Shown: positions 1-12,800 of the stretch, piece after piece
How the letters are laid out: each line of letters opens with the position of its first letter
How positions within the stretch are numbered: the first letter of the stretch is position 1
Assembly: GCA_944470555.2 (NCBI GenBank)
Contig: OX104127.1
Span: 27,357,661 to 27,421,660 of the forward strand
Length of the DNA stretch: 64,000 nt
Reading direction: 5' to 3'
Origin: Heterobilharzia americana
Lineage: Eukaryota > Platyhelminthes > Trematoda > Strigeidida > Schistosomatidae
Translations under genes and position numbers: made by a program
The notes under the pieces: model-generated
Told to the model about the DNA's origin: nothing
The model's input: the letters and a program-made list of their open reading frames with translations, nothing else
Database searches by the model: none

Positions 1-1288
1 TGCCATTATAAACGGAACTGTCACTTACTAAATAAGGATGGGAAAAGACATCCAGCTGTTCACATTAATCTCCGTAGAACCAATGGTAGTTGATATGAGT
101 TAAACTAGGAAACGTATTTCCCTGAAATAGGTAGTGTACTCATTTTATTCTTCGTAGTCTCAGTGACTGAGGGAAATGGGCGTATATGGTGTAAAGAAAC
201 CGAGCATTTCCTCAATGTATCACTGTCTTCATAGAAGCTATATTGATATGACACTAGTCGCCCTGTACCTACCCTCTCACAATTTTAGGTTGACAGATTC
301 ATTTCAAAACCTGTAGTCACTTCATGTGTAAATATTACTAAGTTCGTTTTAGAATGAGTCTTTTCAGTAGTTACTTTGCAGTTCTGTGGGCTAATAAGTA
401 TAATTCAAAAATATTTAGGCAAATTTTCAAAACTTTACCAAATCTCTTGAGTTTTAGTCCAACTTCTCAATGATACTCTCGAAAGTTAAGTCGTCAGTGT
501 TACTTGAGTTTAATAAATGTTAGGTTTTAGGTTACAAATATTTCTGTATTAATTAAGATCAAATCACATCGGTCATTGTGTATCGCAAGCGTAGAGTAAG
601 GTGGTGAACCAAACGAAAACTCCATTGTTCCGTAACATTCCAAGTTATTACGATTTCTCCACTTCTTTAGTACTTTAGCAACTGTCCTGGTGCGAACATG
701 ACAGACACGGAGGCCAATCACTAATTATTCGAACTTGTTATATACCCACGAATACCAGACCAAGAAAGAGCACAATAGCGTAGTCGGATGGAACGGTATA
801 TTTACGAGGTCGTGCCAAGATACCGATGCGTTCCAATTAACTGGCTAGAGCGTCGATTACGAGCAGTGCAACGTAACGCGACAGCGTGCCAAATGGTGAG
901 GGTGCTTGACCGGGTGCCTTCAGCTTAGCGAGTCCAGTTAAACTACCAAGGTCAGCATCAATGTTGCATGTTGTCGAACCCTAGGCTATTGATTCTGGAG
1001 AAGTGTGTAACGCTACAGTACTGTCACTGAAAATATTTTATGGATACCACAAGGGGCAGACGAATTGTTTTCGCTGTCGGTAGTATTACTGTGGAAGCTT
1101 TCTACATGATGAATTTTGGTTTCACGCTAACATCTTTAGGTTGCATATTTTGTTTCTATTCTCATGAATAATTCTGTGTGGTAGAGTTGATATTGCAGTG
1201 CAGTTCCAAACATGGAGAACTGCACGTTGAGCCTTTTTTTCACGAGAGTTGTATGTACAAAGCTTCCATTTTCAAGAGACATATTCTC
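1..1288. other. Unassigned sequence left of RTE insertion
   Basis: No supportable gene. A 64-codon open frame on the minus strand near 527-721 has no recognisable domain. Positions about 760-1020 look richer in G+C and CpG than their surroundings, which suggests an unidentified repeat. Confidence 0.4.
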
Positions 1289-2271
1289 ACAGATTATATG
1301 ATGATGCGATGATGCGATTATATGATGATGCGATTTTCACCACCCAAATGCAAATTTTTGCTCCAGGACTGGTCTTCAGCAGTACCGCGACTAACAATAA
1401 AAAGTGAAGTGGTTGAGTGTGTTGACCACTTCACCTACCTGGGAAGTAGGATCAACCCCGGTGGGTTAGTTGCCGATGAGATTTCTGCACGGATACAAAA
1501 GGCTCGATTGGCTTTTGCCAATTTGCGCCACCTATGGCGCCGCCGTGATATTCATTTGTCGATTAAGGGTCGCGTGTACTGCACAGCAGTCCGCTCTGTT
1601 CTACTGTATGGCTGTGAAACATGGCCATTGAAAGTGGAGGATACAAAAAGGCTTCAGGTGTTTGACCACCATTGCCTTCGTAGTATAGGACGTATTCCTC
1701 GGTGTCACCATGTGAGTAATGCAGAAGTCAGGTATAGAGTTTTTGGGAGAAGAGGTAAGTCAGTCGATGAGGTTGTGAACCTTCATCGACTGAGATGGTT
1801 GGGACACGTACTACGTATGCCTAGTCACCGATTGCTTCGTCACACAATGTTAGCTGAGGTGGGTCCAGGCTGGAAAAAGGCTCGAGATGGCCAGACTAAA
1901 ACATGGCACCAATGTATGAAGTCTCTGACTGTTGGTTTAAGCCATGTAGGACGATGCAGACTAGGTGGTTGGGGTCCACGGGACAAGAGGAACCAGTGGT
2001 TGGAGACCCTAGGTGATATGGCTCAGAACCGAAGTCAGTGGCGCAGATGTATACACACATTATCCTCATCTTAACAACGCTATACACCATTTTGTCACTC
2101 CTCTTTCCTTTCTTCTTGTACTTTATATCTCTTTTGACTGCATTCACTTATCTTCATCCTTCACCTCACTATTTCTTTACTTGATGTGCTGATATGAGGT
2201 GTAGCAACTCGGACCGTTACGCAGTAATGCCTGGTCCTATGTTGATAATGATGATGATGACAGATTATATG
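1289..2271 (+). mobile_element. 5'-truncated RTE/SR2-like LINE with target-site duplication (lineage A)
   Basis: The insert at 1301-2259 is bounded by a 12-bp direct repeat, ACAGATTATATG, at 1289-1300 and 2260-2271. I read this as the target-site duplication. The 3' end finishes in a short GAT-rich tail (about 2243-2259), as RTE-clade LINEs commonly do. Only the region downstream of the reverse transcriptase core is present, so the copy is 5'-truncated and not autonomous. The 5' junction carries a partial 19-bp repeat (1292-1310 and 1316-1334). The family assignment rests on the encoded protein; the TSD and tail are seen directly. Confidence 0.85.
1322..2074 (+). pseudogene. C-terminal part of RTE-type reverse transcriptase polyprotein
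   Basis: An open frame of 250 codons lies inside the truncated LINE. Motifs typical of the segment after the RT palm in RTE/SR2-like elements are visible: FTYLGSRINPGG near residues 38-49, SVLLYGCETWPLK near 90-102, and RLRWLGHVLRMP near 156-167. The catalytic YxDD box and the N-terminal endonuclease lie upstream in a full element and are absent, so the fragment cannot be an active enzyme. The frame is uninterrupted, which suggests a fairly recent insertion. The first ATG is simply the first one in the frame and has no meaning as a translation start. A more decayed relative lies at about 16.8-17.76 kb. Confidence 0.8.
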
Positions 2272-3330
2272 TATCTCGTTATGTTTTTGATTGCCAGATC
2301 TCGCATTTGAAGCATTATTTTCTGCCTTTTAGCATATTATTTTTATGCTTCTGGTTCATGGATAGCCATAATTATAACCGCTTTAGTAATATAGGCACTA
2401 TCTTCAAGATTATTTCTAAAGGCTTCAATTTTATTTTTTTAAGAGTTATATTTGATGGCACAATAATTCACAGCTTCAGGCACTGTGCCTTACATAGTTT
2501 ATGCCTCATAGTTTTGTCGCGATTGCATTAACGTCTCAGTTGCAGGTTGTTATTCAACTATATGTGTAGGAACTAAGTGATGTAGATAAGTATTAGCTGA
2601 GCCCACCCTTTTATCAGAAAGGTGACACTATGGTTTGCACCGAAAATCGGTCAGGAACTTCAGTCGCAATTTTGTATTCACATTTATAATCGCTTTTTCA
2701 TAACAATAAGCAGTGTATTATATGTGTGAATGACTTTATCCAGAAAATGAAATCGCTTCGTACGAAACATCTGTTTGACTGAATGAAGTACACAAACAAC
2801 TGTATCCATCTCATATTTATGAACTCGAGGCTTTATCATTTGACAAACCACACGTAATGTTGATATTCTTACATCAATACCTCATATGATTTCTGTCCAT
2901 TATAACTACCCTACTTTAATTATTTATATCAATCTCAATAAAAAGTCATATGTCTCTCCCATGTAAAATATTACAGTAGGTAGTAGTTAACAAGATACCT
3001 ACATTCAAAACATACTTTGGTCAGTACTATTTTAGAATCCAAGCAACTAAAGAGTTACCTTAATTGAGCATACTTATCATAACACAGACTGCAAAGGGAG
3101 ACCATTCACAATTAAGAATATGATAACACCAACTAAAAAACTGCTATCTAACAGTTGACGAGTTCAGGTAAAAGAGCATAACGACCCTGATGATATTAAT
3201 CTAGTCTTACCATTGAAGTGCTTATATTACAATCATTAAGGGAATTTTCGATACATTCACCTATTTTTTTTTCTATTTTTGTATGTAGGATTGAACAAAT
3301 CCTTTTCTGAATATTAAAACTGGAAACTGG
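2272..3330. other. Upstream flank of the CoA-transferase gene
   Basis: AT-rich sequence with no domain recognised. It presumably holds the promoter and 5' UTR of the downstream gene, but I see no convincing TATA box or trans-splice acceptor. An in-frame TGA at 3292-3294 closes the reading frame upstream of the chosen ATG. Confidence 0.4.
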
Positions 3331-3529
3331 ATGATTTCAGTTTATCGCCAGGTGTGCGACAGAGGACAAGTATGCAAAATTGTATCAAGTCAATGTCTGA
3401 GAGTACTGCATCTTAGCTTAAGATGCAAGGCTGAAGAAGTGAAATTAAGACAACCTTTCGCTATTTCAGTCGGTAATTCACCGAAGCAGTGTTCAACTGG
3501 AAAAGAAGCTTTTCCGTTCCTAAAAGATG
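3331..3529 (+). CDS. ASCT: ASCT exon 1 (residues 1-67)
   Basis: Start ATG at 3331 lies downstream of an in-frame TGA at 3292-3294, so no longer start in this frame is possible without another exon. It encodes the presumed targeting peptide (MISVYRQVCDRGQ...) and the lead into the first domain. The donor GTTTGT begins at 3530, and the 40-nt intron ends with AG at 3568-3569. A TTTCAG at 3335-3340 could serve as an acceptor if an unseen upstream exon exists. Confidence 0.8.
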
Positions 3530-5872
3530 GTTTGTTTGCCGCTTTTAATCAAATTTACTTTAAAATAAGGTGCAAATGTATTCATTCATGGTGGTGCAGC
3601 AACACCAACGGTTCTTGTTACTGAACTCTACAAATATATCATGGCCGAAAAGTTGAAGAACATATCGGCTTACCACATCCATACTGAGGGACCCTTTCCA
3701 ATCACTAATCCCGAGGCTGCTGAACATATTCGATCTGTATCACTCTTTACGGGTAAAGAGATCAAAACAGATTCACTAGGTTTTTGTAGGTAGTAATTGT
3801 AGAGAGCCAATAAAAAGTGGAAGAGCTGATTATGTTCCAATATTTTTGAGCGAAATTCCACAACTTTTTCGTAGAAACATTGTAAAACTGGATCTTGCTT
3901 TGTTAAACATCAGCCCTCCAGATCTTAATGGATACTGTTCACTTGGTCCAAGTGTAGATGTTACTCGTGGTGCTGTTGAATCTGCCGAATATCTCGTCGG
4001 TTAGTCCTCATTATCCAACATTTTACTTGCAGGCCAAATTAACCCAAGTTTACCAGTCACTCAGGGAGATGCTCATGTACATATCAGCAACTTCACTTCT
4101 GTTATCCATGGTGATATGCCTTGTCACTGCATGAATCCACGTCCTATGTCTCAAGTTGAGGAGAAGATTGGTGCACTGATTGCTGAGAATTTGATTGATG
4201 ATGGTGCCACCTTGCAAACAGGTTCGTAAAACATTTTGAATATGATGCATCCCAGTTTTCAAATATCCACTCGAAAAAGTTATGCAACGCTGATGAAGTG
4301 TTACATACATGTCTCAAAGGTTGGTAGTAGTACATTCAAATGAAGCTGTGTAACTTCTGAAACTACTGAAGCCAAGCTTGAAATATCTCACAGCAGTGAG
4401 CATTAAAATATCAACATTAATCACCCACAATTCTCAGGAAGACATATTCAACTAAATATAATCCTGTCAGCATAATGATTCACAGCAACTTTCATTCTTG
4501 TGCTTAATTTACTCATATTCTTCACAACAAATTTCTCTAGTTTCTGTTTTGCGTATTAGCATTGGAGCGATTCCGGATTCAGTCTTGGCCAGACTTACAA
4601 ACCACCGAGACCTGGGAGTACATACGGAAATGTTCTCAGATGAGGTTATAAAACTAGTTGAGTGTGGTGTTATAACAAATGCAAATAAGAAAATACGCCC
4701 AGGGAAAATAGTTACAAGCTTCGTTATAGGTACAGAGAAACTTTTTAAATTTATAAATGCCAACCCTTCAATCGGTGAGTTTTCGACTTTACTGATTTTC
4801 ATTTTTACAGCTAATTTTCATGATTTATTACAGCCAGATGCTAATTCATGCTCATGCCAGTCTTGACTTGAATCTTTTAAGGTGTAAGAGTGAATCAGAA
4901 CCTCCAAACACTTCAAGGAACAATTCCTTTTTTCACTTTTATCGTTTGTAATGCGTCCTAGAGGTAAATAAGGAAGTAATAAATTGAAATAAAATCCAAT
5001 AGCAGATGGATTAAATTGATTTTGCTAGTAAACTCTGAAGCTACTTAATGTGCCCACAGCCTGTCATCCTCTCAAAGCTTCCACAGAACCTTAACCATGC
5101 TAAGTGTCAGGAAATAGAACAAAGTAAACATCAACTCGAACTGATTCTTTTCGCTTCTTAGATCATTGTTGTGCCTCAGAAACTATGTAGAACTCATGGA
5201 AATCGAAAATATAAGCAGGGAACAACTTCATCTAGTGAAGTACACTATCATCATGTCTTGCAGAGTGATCACTATCGTATGTATGTAAACCCATGTGAAA
5301 TTTTATTTCTAGTTTACTTGTTGCAGTTTTAGTTTTCTCACTGATTTATTTGCACAGTAAAGGATGAAACGAACTGTTGGTTTAAATTATACCATGTCGT
5401 ATAAATTCTGAGCATAGTTACTTTCACTACATATAGTAAACTACGTTAAATAACATACCAAGCCTTATGAATCCATAAGAAGCCTTGCTAAAAACGCTGA
5501 TCCAATTAAGCATTACTTGGAGCTACAGAATTCTTTACTATCTGACTGTATAGAACAAAACAGCAGGTACTACATTATGAAGTGCATTCATTCCAGTTTT
5601 TATTATTTAAACCTTATAACTGCTCACTATTTCAGCAAGCTTAAATAAAGTTTGCAAATTTATTTAATCAGGCTCAGCTGTTAGACAAGTTGGATCAGTT
5701 AATGCTTAGAAAACCAAAGACTATGCAAACAGCCAAGTTCAGTTTATGTAGAAGTATAGGAGTTGAAAATCCCATGGTTATCATTGGACAATTGGAACTT
5801 GTATGGCTAAGTTTATAGTGGAGTATTCATGATGACGGTGTTCGTAAATAAATATAGTTGGGATTCATTAAA

Positions 5873-5912
<40 letters not shown>

Positions 5913-6804
5913 CCGTTATGCTAAAGAAGATTTTTTACTGTGTAATGTGAGTCAATAAACGCAAGGACCAGTAGGGTGATCTTGTCATCACACAGGAGTG
6001 AACCACTACAACTATTTTAGGTTTCCTTATATATTTTAAAAAATCACAGGCCTTATTTTAATTATATAAACAGTATTTAAATGATTCATTTCATTACACT
6101 GTTTCATCTGCTTCTCAGCAGTTCACTTCACTCTAATTATAGATGATTATGTTTATCACTTGAAAACAGTAAAATTTAGTCTCCGATAACAATGTAACCT
6201 GACGTTCACTTACCTCAAAACTTTAATGATGAGTTTGAAATGACTGTTCGAAGATACTGTTTTCAGTATCTTCAGTTTAAATACTTTTTTCAAAGCCTCA
6301 ACTGGATTTTCGGTATTCTTAGGCATTTCTTATCATCCATTCCATTATTTCATTACCTGTAATAAAAGATAGAAAGATATAATTACTAGAAAGCATGTTT
6401 TACACAGAAACTCGTCTAGTTTACTAGCCAGTCCTAAGCCCGGATAAAGAGGGAAAGTTAGGAATGCGGATGGTGACCCTACCCCCAATATTGTTATTAT
6501 TCGTCTCTTGGGTTCCTAGTGGACTATATGGCTTCAGTAGCACGTCTCTATTCCACTTTATTTTCTGCAGCATTTTCAACCTGGCACCTCCACTCCCCAA
6601 AAGTTTTCATTTCTTCCTCACATGATCTCCTTTATGTCACCCTCAGCTGGGACGCCCAACTCGTCATTTACCATTTGGATTCCACTCGATGGCATGGCCT
6701 GGCGCGTGATATCACCAAATGGTCTCCTCAGTATATGCCTAGTCCAATCCACCTCCCTTTTTCTTCTGCATCCTTGTTAGGTGATGGGTTGTTGGTTGGT
6801 TTGT

Positions 6805-6879
<75 letters not shown>

Positions 6880-9800
6880 TAGCGTAGGCTGCAGCTGTTC
6901 ACGAATGTCTGTAATTTGTTGGAAATGCCTTTTGTCACGCGCCAAGTCTCTCAACAATCACATAGAAGCACTGACTTGACTGGATTGGTGTTGGAAATCT
7001 GGATGTTGTTCAAGCTTCATGCTGAGTGCATTGCATTGCAGTGCAGTCGATCTCCACTCTGATTATTTCAGATTGATGCAGGAAGGCCTGTCTTGCTGAC
7101 TTTCCAATGCCGGTTTTGATGTCTGCCTGTAGTTGAAACGATGCTGCTTAGGTGGTATGTGAAAGAGACTATTCCCTTCAGGTTTCTCCCGTTAATGGTG
7201 ATGTTGTTGTTTGAGTATCTTCATCACGTCTGTCTTCTCTACATTCACTTGAAGTCCCGTTTCTGCTGCCTCTTCTGTTAACTTGTTAGTTTTCGCCTAT
7301 AGATGCACAAAAAAAGTTTCTCATTTACAAATATCATGTAAAACGTATGCATCTATTTCCACCCGCCTACATATACTCGTTAGTGTTTATGCAGTTGCAA
7401 GTATGGAAGTATATCTTTCGACAGTGCTGTGAAGCAAACCATACTAAAGAATGAAGTGTTAAAATGTTTTCTCTCTTCACACTTATATTTGTTCTTCTGT
7501 GAGCTGAGAACACATTTTGAAGGTGGCGTATAGTAGCTGAAAAGAATAATAGTCCTCTCCATACATCTTATTCACATAGAAGTTTGTTAATGGCTTATAA
7601 TGAGTTTTGATAAAGTAGAATCTTAAAAGTACACTGCAAACAGGATGAGTAGATCATGGTAAGGGAACAGTTAAAGTGCTTTTCTCATATCCGCCTAAAA
7701 TGCTTGTTTACTCTGATGAACTTATACCTGAGTAGAGTTTCATAGACACGATCACTTTAAACACTAAATTCTGGAATGCCTATAAGTCAGGTGGTCCTTT
7801 CGAGTATATTAGGCTTTACTTCCTCTCGTCTTTCAAAGACTGTCACAGGCTGTCACTAACTGGATGATTGATAACCTTAGTTCAAAAAAATTGCTTGATA
7901 ATGATTTTTTTATTTTTGTGAACTTGTGTTTACGATTCATAAAAAAGGTAAATGATCTAAATTATTATTAATTTTATTATTTGTCCCTTGAGTTCCGAGT
8001 GGAACTTAAGGATTCAGTAGCACATATCCATTCCACTCTCTTCTCTGCAATCTTTTCAACCACGCCCAACCACTCCCCACAAGCTCTCATTTCTTCCCCA
8101 CAGCATCTTCTACATATCACCCTCACCTCAGACGCACAACTCGCCGTTTCCCATCTGAGTTCCACTCGAGGACCTGGCCTAGCACGTCATATCCCAAATG
8201 GTCATCTAACCGCATGCCCAGTCAAATCCATCTCCACTTCATTCCGCATATTCGTTGGATGATAGATTGTTGGTTGGTTCGTTACAAGCCAGCTAGCCAA
8301 CTAGCCAGCCACAGTTCCTCCTTGCTTATTCTAATTATTCTGGCCATTCGATCTCCATCTTCAGTAACGAGCCAGTGTACGTGGCAGTTGTTGATGAATA
8401 TCTGTAGTTTGTTGGAAATCCCTTTCGTAATGTGCCAAGTCTCTCAAGCATCACATAGAAGCACTGACTTGACTGGATTGGTGTTGAAAATCTGGATGTT
8501 GTTCATGCTTTGTGCTGAGTTTGGAAGATCTCCACACTGGTTTCAGGTTAATGAACGCCTATCTTGCTGTCTTTCGATCTTGGATTTGACGTCCTCATCT
8601 TTGCCGCCTATAGTTCAAAAAATGATCTAAATTGGTTAACATTAATTTGGTTACCGATAAAATTGCAAGTTGGTAAATCTCTAACCAAGATGTATTTCGT
8701 ATTTTGAATTTTTGTTTATTTCTAAAGCAGAGGTAACAGTCAACTGATTTGTCCAATGTTTAGGTATACCTTATCAACTTAGGTTAGGTAATAAAGGGTT
8801 GGAACTACATCCCATCTACTCGCTTTTGAGCCGCTAACTATTACCATATGGATAGTGTAATTCTTTGATTTCATGAAACTACAAAAGGTTACTGGACTTG
8901 ATTGTAGTTTTCGTAATCCATTCTACACCTTAAATGTATAAGAGGATGTGAAAAAAGTAGCATATTAATATTTCTGAAATGGTAAAACTGGAAATAGTGA
9001 CATAGTTTCTTGAAATATATAATAAGCATGAATTCTCAATCCAGAATCTAATGTTGTTTTATTTGGAGTATGTAAATCTGTGGGTATTTATGTTCACCTA
9101 AGAGTAGTGGCGTGTTGTTTTACTGATTATCACTGAGTTAATTAGAGGAAAATAGAAACATGGTAATATATATACGGAATGCCTGGAATTTTCTTTCAAA
9201 ACCCTTTAAATTCCTTAACCTTTACTAGTATGTCAGCGGGAGATTGTTTAGTTGAACTTACAGTTTATGAATGTTTCAAAGTTTAATAAACCTTTTATTA
9301 CCTGAATGTTCACTTACATTTTTGTTTGAGTTAACTATTCTAGCTTCAGTGAGTATGCACCAGGCTACAGCATCCCTAGGTGGCACAGTTTCTTCATTGA
9401 CAGTGAAGTCAGTTGACAAAGTAATATATTGTTGGAAGCGTATACAAAATCATAACAGGATGAATCATCTCCATGATCTACCTAGAAATGATATATTTAT
9501 TTCAGAGATATGGTAAAGCTTCATAACCTTACAAGGAGTAAAGCCAGGTACTGAGTGATTACTGCTAAAATTCAAACGGCTTACTTACTGCGTTAATTAT
9601 TTAAAACATTTATAGCCATCTGGAAAGATGAAGTGAGTGAAAACAAGTCACATACTGAGTAAAGTTAAAAAGTTGATACTTCTTATAACTAGCGCTATGT
9701 TCTTTATGTTTGATCCGTGATATTGCATGTAATGTTGCTTAACACTAATGTTTTACAAAACAATCTGGTTTGTCACATTTTTTAAATCGTGACAGTTGGC

Positions 9801-12800
9801 TGTATGTTATCCCTAGCGACTCACTTTTGATGAAAGGTACATGGCTAATACGTTTATCATTCGTAATGGAAACGCTGACATGGAGGTCATACTTCAAAAA
9901 TCTGTTAGTCACCATCAGTGGATCTATTTTAATCTACAGCCGAAGGTGAATTACGAGTTTCGCTTTTTAGATGTGTTCTGTCGATGAAAATATGAGTTCG
10001 TTCTCTTCAAAGATTGATGTATAGGGAACCAAAATGGAGCGGAGAATAAACATTTTCAAAGTTGGGTAAAGCTGGTGAGAAAGAAGAAAGTAATCCAGTA
10101 ACTGTCTTCAAGATTTACATATGTCTGCGTGATAATGAACTAGAAAGACTCCAACAATTACTTAGTCAAAATGGTTCTCCTTGTAAATTTATCGAGATGA
10201 ATTTGAAGACAAAATAACAGGTCAAATTACTCTTTATAGTTCTTGAAAAAACCTTGTTGACTAATGGTGACCTGCAGGGTAGTATAGTAGTGGTCTTTAA
10301 TAAATGTATTCTCTTCTGTAGAGATTTCGATTGTTTTCTCTAATCAACAGGTTGTATGTAGATACGTCAGAAGCAACTACAAGTTTATTTCTTCATACAG
10401 TGTGTGTTACACTGGTCATATGCTGTGAAAAAAGTCCAGATATATTTCAGAATGTCATCCTTTTCGATCAACAAGGGGAGAGTATAAAGTTATTATTAGT
10501 CTGATACTAGAACACTTTATTAGTTGTGGCTGAAGGGCTTCACCACAGTCATCTTTTAAGAGTTCCGACTCGATAAAATCATATGCTTCAAAAGTCATGT
10601 GACTTTACTACTTTTACAAGTAATGGGGATTACAGACTCACTATTTCAGGCTTAATTTATACTTGTAGGACAAGCATTTATAAATGATGATTCTACCATG
10701 ATCTTAACCACTTTCTATTTATCTGGTTATTTTTTCAGTAATAATCTCACCATTATCATGCTCATTGTTTTCTGTTTGTCTGGGAATCTTCTTTCGCCTG
10801 TCAGTTTAACGTTTAAGATCCATGATTATCGTCTAATAGCAGGTCATAGGTTATCGAATTCCACACAATCGTGGTTACTTCCATTACCTTGCGGGTTGCC
10901 AAGCCATCTTTTTTCTGTATCTAGACACATTTATATTCCACTCTCCGGTATTATACCATTGATATTTTCTCAATGTAGTGTTTATTAATAGACTGTTGCT
11001 TGATGTTGCTAGTGATTATAAATACGATATTATAGTTTTAGTAAATGATATCATCATTTTCCTCTGTAGAATCATCTTTGGTTTTAATGATGATCTGATA
11101 AGCATTTACCACTGCTTGATGTTGAACAAGAATTCTGAAATAGTTAAGAGATTAGATTCATTTCTGTGGTTTTCTATCAAAATCACTATGATGGACGAAA
11201 TGACCAGTTGAAAAAGTAGCTTGAACACCTAGGACCATGATAAAAGTATCTGCATGGAGATCAGATATATCAAGATAACCGTTTACTTAAACAACACAAC
11301 TGATATGATTGATGAAATTAAATTTCAGCTACCTAAAATCCCTGGTGGAGTCATGGGTTCGTACTGCTGAGAAGTTCCATACTAGTCCCATACAAATGGT
11401 ATCAGTTCATGATGAATATCAACCTGAAATCAATAAATAAATCCCCACATATCTCAGAATTGATGTTCGAAGTATATTGTATTCAAGGAGCCAGAAGATG
11501 AAACTGTGAAGTTTATCGATTGCTACGAAAAGTATCACACCACACTAATTAAGGATAACTGAGAGCTTACGCCTTTTGCGTCGTGTGATCACATTGCCTG
11601 ACTTTGAAATATCTAATATACATGATCATGGTAGATTTATTAACTTTGTAGAAATCCGTTTGAAAGTGATCACTGAGAAATAAGTCAACCACTATTGTAT
11701 TGTATCAGAAGTGTTTCTCAGAGCATTGAAAGGTTGAAAGAAAATGATGAGTATTCAAAGTGAATAGATAAGGTGGAAAGTTTCATTAAGATTGATCAGT
11801 AAATTTTGACTTTAAACTACTAAAGTTCGTCTAAGATTTTGTTATTTTTCCATATTTAGTTTCACTTCACTAAACATCTTTTCGTTTTTGGAATTTTATA
11901 TTTTCTTAAGTGTTTTGGTTCACTAGACAGCTTTTATCCAATAAATAGTCAAACAATAAAAAAAATATACAACTCAAGTATTTTCCAGCAAAAAGTAACC
12001 TTTGAGTTGTTTAACGTCATTGCTCATGTATACATACGAATCTAAGGATCTGTAACCTAGTCTAGGGTATTCGGAAGTATTATCATTCATGCTTATTTAT
12101 TTTTAAAAATTTTGATCCCAGAATCCTAGTTTCGTGCTTCAAACGAATTTGACAGGTGTTCAAACTCACTTACTAAAGAGGAATAGTTGTCTTCAGGTTG
12201 TAGATATCCTTCACAAATTTGCGCCATCAAGCTTGAAATTCATCTTATAATAGGCTTTCAAATGGTTATGTCCAGTCAAATAACATTACTACCCTGCAAT
12301 GTCAGTTAGTATAGTTTAGTGTAGATCCATTACAAACTCGGTCGATATGAATCGGTCAGCGCTTTTGACGAGAGAACACGAAAAGGACATATGATGAACT
12401 ATGCTATAACATTTGTGTAACATATCCTATGGAGCATTCTTTGCTGCCAATTCACTTTTATATGCGTACCTCATACTTTTACTAGATGTAATAATTTGCA
12501 CATTCATGTTTTATTGTTTATTGTTTTTCTTTCAAGCCTGATTTTCATGTATTCTTAACATATTTTCCTATCAATATTTCTATTCATTTTTAAGTAGATG
12601 AATCAGTAAAGTGTTTACCACTTTACGTTTTGCACTTTTATTTGTTTTTGCACACATGAACACATTTTTCAGGGGGCTGTACTTTTCAAAGTTCCTGTAA
12701 CTAATCGGCTAAAATTTACAAAAGGTGTAATTAATCAGTTAGTTGATGATCAGGAAAACATTGTGTTTCTGTTATCTCTACTTGTACTTTGATGGAACCT

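Noticed and set aside
3331..3624. 97-codon reading of ASCT exon 1 continuing past 3529
   Set aside because: The part after residue 66 reads through a 40-nt intron; splicing restores the family sequence GANVFIHGGAATP.
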